Below, in pieces: positions 5,909 to 10,913 of a stretch of DNA of 10,913 nt (position 1 is the stretch's first letter; every line of letters begins with the position of its first letter). The DNA is from JACMNW01 sp031402355 (lineage in GTDB: Bacteria > Pseudomonadota > Alphaproteobacteria > Rhodobacterales > Rhodobacteraceae), in the NCBI GenBank assembly GCA_031402355.1, contig JANNSG010000077.1, positions 1 through 10,913 on the forward strand, in the 5' to 3' direction. The notes under the pieces are model-generated. The model was not told the DNA's origin and ran no database searches. It was given only the letters and a program-made list of their open reading frames with translations. A program made the position numbers and the translations under genes.

Positions 5909-5924
5909 GCGGCATCACTGCCGC
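5909..5924 (-). other. Hairpin spanning the stop codon of the SseB-family gene
   Basis: A six-base-pair stem GCGGCA/TGCCGC (5909-5914 with 5919-5924) has a four-base loop that contains part of the TGA stop. No T run follows on the minus strand, so it is not a standard terminator. It may still protect the 3' end or slow polymerase before the rplM promoter. Confidence 0.35.
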
Positions 5925-6703
5925 CGCAAAATCGGCGGTTTGTCCCGGTCCTGCCCCGAAAGTCTGATAGCGGGGTCCGCCTCTACGGCTGCGCGAGGCA
6001 GATCAAGCCGCAGGGCCACGCTTTCGATCATACTGGTGCGCGGATCGCCCACGGACAGAAACACCACGTCCAACTGGGCCATATCCAGCCCGGAAAATAT
6101 CAGTGCCTCAGACACTGCACCGCTTAGCGCTGTTTCCGACCCGGGCTGCGCACCAAGAATGGCCAGAATATGACCGCGCCGGCCAGCCTCATATATCACC
6201 TCCGCCAGCAAGACAGCATCGGCAAGCCCCGCATTTGCAGCCAGCTTTTCCATCAACCGCTGGGTCACCTCAGCCGGCACCCCCCAGGGCGAAGCGAACC
6301 CCTGCACCACCGCCGCGACTGCAACCGGCTTGGTCGCAAGCGTGGCCGTCAGCCAATCCATCACCTCGGCGGTCAACAGGATTGATGACGGCGCATCACC
6401 GATGTTCACGCCAATGCCGATCCCCTGCCCTGCCAGTTGCGCGGCAATCACCCGGCCCGGCAACGCCGCATAGGGTGCCTCAGTGCCCACAAACGCAGTC
6501 ATACGTTCTTCCAGATCAAAGGCCAGCACCACGGGGCCGTCTTCCAGATCAAACAGACGCGGGCGCACCTGATCATCGACGGGATCACCATCAAGCAGCA
6601 GAAAAAGTTCAGTATCCGCCAGTTGCGAATAAAATACCAACCGGGCAGCATCGTCCGCCTCGTCACGCATCATGGCGGCATGGGCATCATCAAGGCGGGT
6701 CAT
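5915..6703 (-). CDS. SseB family protein
   Basis: This 262-residue soluble protein of uncertain function resembles the SseB family (N-terminal SseB domain), which alphaproteobacteria encode as a housekeeping gene unrelated to type III secretion. The N-terminal half has the family pattern: an acidic start, FYSQLADTELFLLL near 24-37, then VVLAFDLEERMTAFVG and a GIGIGVNIGDAPSSILL stretch near 92-108. The C-terminal half has a strand-helix layout with QLDVVFLS. The open frame extends 52 codons further upstream into uvrA, but that part is Arg-rich shadow sequence. The ATG at 6703, with AGG five bases upstream, is the likely start. It follows the uvrA stop by only five bases, so it is probably co-transcribed with uvrA and may share any SOS control. 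The family call is moderate; a direct role in repair is not implied. Confidence 0.78.
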   Translation of the reverse strand: MTRLDDAHAAMMRDEADDAARLVFYSQLADTELFLLLDGDPVDDQVRPRLFDLEDGPVVLAFDLEERMTAFVGTEAPYAALPGRVIAAQLAGQGIGIGVNIGDAPSSILLTAEVMDWLTATLATKPVAVAAVVQGFASPWGVPAEVTQRLMEKLAANAGLADAVLLAEVIYEAGRRGHILAILGAQPGSETALSGAVSEALIFSGLDMAQLDVVFLSVGDPRTSMIESVALRLDLPRAAVEADPAIRLSGQDRDKPPILRRQ

Positions 6704-6708
6704 CTTGC

Positions 6709-9573
6709 CTATTCCGCCGCTTGCGACCGAGACGACAACAGACCCTTCAGATAGCGCCCGGTGTGGCTGTGATCCGACTTGGCAATATCTTCCGGCGTGC
6801 CTTTGGCCACGATCTGACCGCCGCCATCGCCGCCTTCGGGACCAATGTCGATCACCCAATCCGCCGTTTTGACAACATCGAGATTGTGTTCAATGACCAC
6901 CACAGTATTTCCCTGATCCACCAGTTCATGCAGCACTTCCAGCAATTTGCGCACATCTTCAAAATGAAGCCCGGTCGTAGGCTCGTCAAGAATGTAAAGC
7001 GTACGTCCCGTCGCCCTGCGGCTTAACTCTTTTGACAGCTTGACGCGCTGCGCTTCACCACCTGAAAGGGTGGTGGCCTGCTGACCTACCTTGATATAGC
7101 CCAAGCCCACCCGCACCAGCGCATCCATCTTTTCGCGGATGCTGGGCACCGCCTGAAAGAACCCCTGCGCTTCTTCAACTGTCATATCAAGAACGTCGGC
7201 TATGCTTTTGGTCTTGAACTTTATTTCCAGTGTTTCGCGGTTATAGCGATGGCCCTTGCATGTCTCGCAGGTCACATAAACATCGGGCAGAAAGTTCATT
7301 TCGATCTTGATCAACCCGTCGCCCTGGCACGCCTCGCAGCGCCCGCCCTTGACGTTGAACGAAAACCGCCCCGGCAGATAGCCCCGCGCCTTGGCTTCGG
7401 GAAGACCGGCGAACCAGTCCCTGATCGGCGTGAACGCCCCGGTATAGGTGGCGGGGTTTGATCTTGGCGTGCGGCCGATGGCGCGTTGATCAATATCGAT
7501 CACCTTGTCCAGATGTTCAAAGCCTAGGATGGTTTCGCAAGGGGCCGGCGTCTCGCGCGCGCCGTTCAGACGCGTCGCTGCGGTCTTGAACAGGGTTTCG
7601 ATGGTCAGTGTCGATTTGCCGCCACCCGACACACCTGTCACGCAGACAAACTGGCCCAGCGGAAATTCAGCGGTCACATTGCGCAGGTTGTTGCCTGTGG
7701 CGTTGACGATCTTTACTTTCTTGCCATTGCCCTTGCGCCGCGTCTTTGGCACCGCAATTGACCGCGTACCGGACAGATACTGCCCCGTCAAACTGGCCGG
7801 ATCTGCCGCAATTTGCGCGGGCGTCCCTTCCGAGACGACCGAACCGCCGTGAACCCCGGCCCCGGGCCCCATGTCGAACACATAATCTGCCTCGCGGATC
7901 GCTTCTTCGTCATGCTCAACCACCAAAACCGAATTGCCCTGATCGCGCAGGTTTTTCAGCGTGGTCAGCAGGCGGTCATTGTCGCGCTGGTGCAGCCCGA
8001 TCGAAGGTTCGTCCAGCACATAAAGCACACCCGTCAGACCAGACCCGATCTGGCTGGCAAGCCTGATCCGCTGCGCCTCGCCACCCGAAAGCGTGCCGGC
8101 ATTCCGGCTAAGCGTCAGGTAATTCAGACCCACATTCACCAGAAAGCCCAGCCGTTCGCGGATTTCCTTCAAGATCGCCTTGGCAATTTCGTTCTTCTGG
8201 CCGGTCAAGTTTTCCGGCACCGTAGCGATCCAGCCATATGCCTCCGAGATCGACATCTTCACCACCTGCCCCACATGAAGGCCCGCAATTTTCACAGCCA
8301 AAGCCTCGGGCTTCAACCGGAATCCGCCACAAGACCCACAGGCGCGGTTGTTCTGGAACCGCTCCATATCCTCGCGGCTCCAGGCACTATCCGTTTCGCG
8401 GTAGCGTCGTTCCATATTGGGGATGACGCCTTCGAAAACGCGCGATACCTGATAGATGCGCCCACCTTCGTCATATCGGAAAGTAATCTCCTCGGCGCCC
8501 GATCCGTACAGGAACAGCTGCTGAATGGCTTCGGGAAGGTCCTTCCATTTGGTTTTCTTGTCGAACTTGTAATGCGCGGCCAGCGCGTCGATGGTCTGGG
8601 TGAAATACGGCGACTTCGATTTTGCCCAGGGTGCAAGCGCGCCTTGCAGCAAGGTCAGCCCCTGATCCGGCACAACAAGGCGCTCGTCAAAGAACAACTC
8701 CACCCCAAGTCCGTCACAAACCGGGCAAGCCCCGAACGGCGCGTTGAAGCTGAACAAGCGTGGCTCAATTTCGGGGATGGTGAAACCAGATACCGGGCAA
8801 GCGAATTTTTCTGAAAACGTGGTGCGAACAGGATCTCCTTCGCCTTCCGCAGGTGCTGTTTCCAGAATGGCGATGCCATCGGCAAGGTTCAACGCCGTGC
8901 GAAAGCTGTCGGCAAGCCGGGTCTGGATGCCGTCTTTCACAACGATGCGGTCAACCACCACATCGATGTTATGGCGCAGTTTCTTGTCCAGAACCGGCGC
9001 ATCTTCCAACTCAAAGAACGCGCCGTTCACCTTGACCCGCTGAAAGCCCTGTTTGCGCAGGTCCAGAAATTCGCGGCGATATTCACCCTTGCGGTCGCGC
9101 ACGATCGGGGCCAGCAAATAGGCGCGGGTACCTTCTGCCATCGCCATCACGCCATCAACCATATCCTGCACCTGCTGGGCGGTGATCGGCAGTCCGGTGG
9201 TCGGGCTGAACGGGGTGCCCACGCGGGCAAACAGCAAGCGCAAGTAATCGTAAATCTCGGTCACAGTCCCAACGGTCGATCGCGGGTTTTTCGAGGTGGT
9301 CTTTTGTTCAATCGAAATGGCCGGCGACAGGCCAGAAATATGGTCCACATCCGGCTTGCCCATCATATCCAGAAACTGGCGCGCATAGGCCGACAGGCTT
9401 TCAACATAGCGGCGCTGGCCTTCAGCATAGATCGTATCAAACGCCAGCGATGATTTGCCAGACCCTGACAGCCCGGTGATCACCACCAACTGATCCCGCG
9501 GGATTTTTACATCCACGTTCTTCAGATTGTGTTCGCGCGCGCCGCGTACTTCGATGAACTTCTGCTCTGCCAT
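6709..9573 (-). CDS. uvrA: Excinuclease ABC subunit A (UvrA)
   Basis: UvrA is the damage-recognition ATPase of nucleotide-excision repair; as a dimer it finds lesions and loads UvrB. The 954-residue length is normal. Both ABC modules are intact: Walker A GLSGSGKS (34-41) and GVSGGGKS (647-654), signatures LSGGEAQR (495-502 and 836-843), and Walker B ending LDEP (520-523 and 862-865). The second zinc finger is complete (CEAC 746-749 with CETC 769-772). In the first, the usual CPVC reads CPVS: Cys259 is present, residue 262 is Ser (codon TCT at 8788-8790), and Cys283 and Cys286 follow. A further CX2C lies at 412-415. The ATG at 9573 has a GGGGG Shine-Dalgarno upstream. A candidate LexA box lies 65-79 bases upstream. 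The SseB-family gene follows in the same operon. Confidence 0.98.
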   Translation of the reverse strand: MAEQKFIEVRGAREHNLKNVDVKIPRDQLVVITGLSGSGKSSLAFDTIYAEGQRRYVESLSAYARQFLDMMGKPDVDHISGLSPAISIEQKTTSKNPRSTVGTVTEIYDYLRLLFARVGTPFSPTTGLPITAQQVQDMVDGVMAMAEGTRAYLLAPIVRDRKGEYRREFLDLRKQGFQRVKVNGAFFELEDAPVLDKKLRHNIDVVVDRIVVKDGIQTRLADSFRTALNLADGIAILETAPAEGEGDPVRTTFSEKFACPVSGFTIPEIEPRLFSFNAPFGACPVCDGLGVELFFDERLVVPDQGLTLLQGALAPWAKSKSPYFTQTIDALAAHYKFDKKTKWKDLPEAIQQLFLYGSGAEEITFRYDEGGRIYQVSRVFEGVIPNMERRYRETDSAWSREDMERFQNNRACGSCGGFRLKPEALAVKIAGLHVGQVVKMSISEAYGWIATVPENLTGQKNEIAKAILKEIRERLGFLVNVGLNYLTLSRNAGTLSGGEAQRIRLASQIGSGLTGVLYVLDEPSIGLHQRDNDRLLTTLKNLRDQGNSVLVVEHDEEAIREADYVFDMGPGAGVHGGSVVSEGTPAQIAADPASLTGQYLSGTRSIAVPKTRRKGNGKKVKIVNATGNNLRNVTAEFPLGQFVCVTGVSGGGKSTLTIETLFKTAATRLNGARETPAPCETILGFEHLDKVIDIDQRAIGRTPRSNPATYTGAFTPIRDWFAGLPEAKARGYLPGRFSFNVKGGRCEACQGDGLIKIEMNFLPDVYVTCETCKGHRYNRETLEIKFKTKSIADVLDMTVEEAQGFFQAVPSIREKMDALVRVGLGYIKVGQQATTLSGGEAQRVKLSKELSRRATGRTLYILDEPTTGLHFEDVRKLLEVLHELVDQGNTVVVIEHNLDVVKTADWVIDIGPEGGDGGGQIVAKGTPEDIAKSDHSHTGRYLKGLLSSRSQAAE

Positions 9574-9597
9574 GTCGCCCCCGCCAGATGTTCCGTC

Positions 9598-9626
9598 AAG
9601 ATAGGGTTAATTGGCCGAGTCTCCAA
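9598..9626 (-). promoter_or_regulatory. Candidate promoter of uvrA
   Basis: On the minus strand TTGGAG (9621-9626) and TATCTT (9598-9603) are 17 bases apart, with -10 matching 4/6 and -35 matching 3/6. Transcription would start near 9591, giving an 18-base leader. The candidate LexA box ends 11 bases upstream of this -35. Confidence 0.35.
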
Positions 9627-9637
9627 CCAGAAAACGT

Positions 9638-9652
9638 GAACAAAGGGTAAAC
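9638..9652 (-). promoter_or_regulatory. Candidate LexA (SOS) box upstream of uvrA, GTTT-N7-GTTC
   Basis: The plus strand reads GAAC-N7-AAAC, a 7/8 match to the direct-repeat GAAC-N7-GAAC (GTTC-N7-GTTC) LexA site of alphaproteobacteria. It lies in the 93-base gap between uvrA and the MFS gene. uvrA is a classic SOS gene in this group, which raises the prior. LexA binding is inferred. Confidence 0.55.
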
Positions 9653-9666
9653 GCCAGGAAATTAGA

Positions 9667-10833
9667 TCAGCTAAGCGCGCGACGGCGGGCTTGAAGCATG
9701 TGAAGCGCGATACCCAAAGCCGAAAACGCTGCCAAAAACAGCGCGAGGCCGTTGATCCCGGCAGCAGCGATCAGCCAGACCAGCAGCGGCGTGCCAGCGG
9801 TGGTGCCCAAATTGCCCAGTTGCGCAATCGCGCCCGCAGCGCGCGCACGACTTGCCGGATCGGGGTTCAACTGTGCAACGGCGGCGAAAGATGCGCTTTG
9901 CACCAGCCCCAGCGCACCGGCTATGCCAAAAGATGCCAACACCGTGGGCAGGCTTTGGCCCCACGAAAGCCACAGCAAAGCGGAAAACCCGATTGCAACC
10001 AGAAAGCCGACCTGCACCAAACGAAACGCGGGCATGTGCCGCATCGCCCAAATGCCCAACGTCAAGGATATGGCCACACTTACCAAGGGCATGAAGGTGG
10101 CCAGCACGGCTTGTTCTGGCCTGCCCAGAAACTGTTGCGGCATCACGGTAAGAAAGGCTACGAAGGTGATGGTATAGCAGACAAATCCCATCGCTGGGGC
10201 GGCCTGACTGGCGCTGGCATAAACCTGTGCATGTTGGCCCGCCAGCGCGCGCAAAGTCAGGCGCGGCATTGGCGCAGGGCGGTCTTTTGGCAACAAGACC
10301 ATCATCAAGGCGGCGGCAGCCAGCATATAGCCTGCATGGGCTAGATAGACCGCAGGCAGACCCGCAAGATCAGCAAGTTTTGGCCCCAAAAGCCCGGTTG
10401 CGGCAAAAGACACTGCGAAGAACGATGAATAAAGCGTCATCGCCGCCGCCTGAAAACGCTGGCTGGCCAATTGCGCCGTCAGCACCGGGGCCGCGACAAC
10501 CAGCGCCAGGTGCGACCCGCCTTCCAACGCGCGCAGAGCCAAAAGCACTGACAAAGGCGGCATCAAAGCCTCTAGCGCCGAAATCGACGCCCCCGCAAGC
10601 AGCGCCCAGATCATGACGCGGCGGTATCCAAGCGAAGACACGAAAAGCCCCGCTGTGGTGCCAAAGATCAGCCCGACAAAGCCAACGGTTGACACAATCA
10701 GCCCGATCATCGGCGCGGGTTGGTCGGGATAGGCGGCAGCAACCCTGTCAAACAATACCGCGAATTTGCCGAATTGTGCCGCAGCACCAAGGCTGACAAG
10801 CCAGATGCAGATCACCGTCACCGTTGCCCGCAT
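9667..10833 (-). CDS. MFS transporter
   Basis: This 388-residue inner-membrane protein of the major facilitator superfamily has about twelve hydrophobic segments in two halves, split by a hydrophilic loop near 185-207. The motif-A region between segments 2 and 3 reads GLFVSSLGYRRVM (62-74): it keeps the Gly and the GYRR end but lacks the usual Asp. The C-terminal half has a Gly/Ala-rich segment with ARAAGAIAQLGNLGTTAGTP. The substrate cannot be told; the overall look fits small drug or metabolite exporters. The ATG at 10833 has a weak AAGGGA Shine-Dalgarno about 11 bases upstream. The frame stays open to the window edge but shows no other start codon. It lies 26 bases after the preceding gene's stop, so may be co-transcribed with it. 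No terminator is visible between it and uvrA. Confidence 0.88.
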   Translation of the reverse strand: MRATVTVICIWLVSLGAAAQFGKFAVLFDRVAAAYPDQPAPMIGLIVSTVGFVGLIFGTTAGLFVSSLGYRRVMIWALLAGASISALEALMPPLSVLLALRALEGGSHLALVVAAPVLTAQLASQRFQAAAMTLYSSFFAVSFAATGLLGPKLADLAGLPAVYLAHAGYMLAAAALMMVLLPKDRPAPMPRLTLRALAGQHAQVYASASQAAPAMGFVCYTITFVAFLTVMPQQFLGRPEQAVLATFMPLVSVAISLTLGIWAMRHMPAFRLVQVGFLVAIGFSALLWLSWGQSLPTVLASFGIAGALGLVQSASFAAVAQLNPDPASRARAAGAIAQLGNLGTTAGTPLLVWLIAAAGINGLALFLAAFSALGIALHMLQARRRALS

Positions 10834-10859
10834 CTTTGGTATCCCTTGTCGCAGCCGGT

Positions 10860-10913
10860 CTACATATGCAGCGCGCGACCGTAGGCGTCCAGCACCGACT
10901 CGTGCATCATTTC
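10860..10913 (-). CDS. C-terminal end of an unidentified gene (partial)
   Basis: The last 17 codons of a minus-strand gene whose body lies beyond the right edge, ending EMMHESVLDAYGRALHM and then TAG. Codon third positions are GC-rich, and the reading frame stops just ahead of the MFS start, which supports coding. The tail is too short to name a family. The other open frame here is continuous with the MFS frame and cannot be fully excluded. Confidence 0.5.
   Translation of the reverse strand, partial: EMMHESVLDAYGRALHM

Noticed and set aside
5520..6173. Plus-strand open frame of 217 codons
   Set aside because: It is antisense to rplM and the SseB-family gene and crosses the rplM promoter region; composition is shadow-like.
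6704..6859. 52-codon N-terminal extension of the SseB-family frame
   Set aside because: It overlaps uvrA, is Arg-rich and unlike the family. The ATG at 6703 has a ribosome site and follows the uvrA stop by five bases.
6103..7026. Plus-strand open frame of 307 codons
   Set aside because: Antisense shadow of the SseB-family gene and the end of uvrA; Pro/Arg/His-rich low-information protein.
7813..8814. Plus-strand open frame of 333 codons
   Set aside because: Entirely antisense to the well-supported uvrA; long only because of GC-rich codon bias.
9590..9593. GTTC near the uvrA start as a second SOS half-site
   Set aside because: No GTTC or GAAC partner lies seven bases away.

Overview
The window reads as chromosomal DNA of an alphaproteobacterium, probably in or near the Rhodobacteraceae. 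Four things point that way. Ribosomal protein S9 carries a long acidic/hydrophobic N-terminal extension starting MADIKSL. A GAAC-N7-GAAC-type LexA box lies before uvrA. A small DUF1127 protein is present. The sequence is moderately GC-rich with GC-biased third codon positions. Almost every gene is on the minus strand; the one clear plus-strand gene is the DUF1127 gene. No tRNA, rRNA, CRISPR array, insertion sequence or prophage gene was seen, and no stretch over 300 bases lacks a gene.

Layout. (1) 1-2448, minus: a translationally coupled spermidine/putrescine-type ABC importer, transcribed as PotB-like permease, PotC-like permease, then ATPase. Both junctions are 4-base overlaps. The ATPase runs off the left edge, and no substrate-binding protein is visible. 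(2) 2575-2847, minus: a 90-residue protein I do not recognise, between the importer and a regulator. (3) 2955-4358, minus: a MocR-type regulator (GntR helix-turn-helix fused to an aminotransferase-like PLP domain). (4) 4446-4670, plus: a DUF1127 protein divergent from the regulator, ending in an intrinsic terminator. (5) 4736-5817, minus: rplM-rpsI (L13 and S9) with promoter and terminator. (6) 5915-9573, minus: uvrA followed 5 bases later by an SseB-family gene, with a candidate LexA box upstream. (7) 9667-10833, minus: an MFS transporter. (8) 10860-10913, minus: the last 17 codons of an unidentified gene.

The most interesting part is the regulatory DNA around the MocR gene. Its divergent intergenic region contains TTGATA-N17-TATCAA, a perfect inverted repeat. 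It can therefore be read as a -35/-10 pair in both directions, giving two superimposed face-to-face promoters. Direct copies of TTGTATC flank or overlap it, and the only other exact copy I found in the window is upstream of the 90-residue gene. This suggests a local regulon in which the MocR protein controls itself, the DUF1127 gene, the small unknown gene and possibly the importer. That model is inference from motif placement.

The right half is mostly housekeeping: ribosomal proteins and nucleotide-excision repair, with uvrA probably under SOS control.
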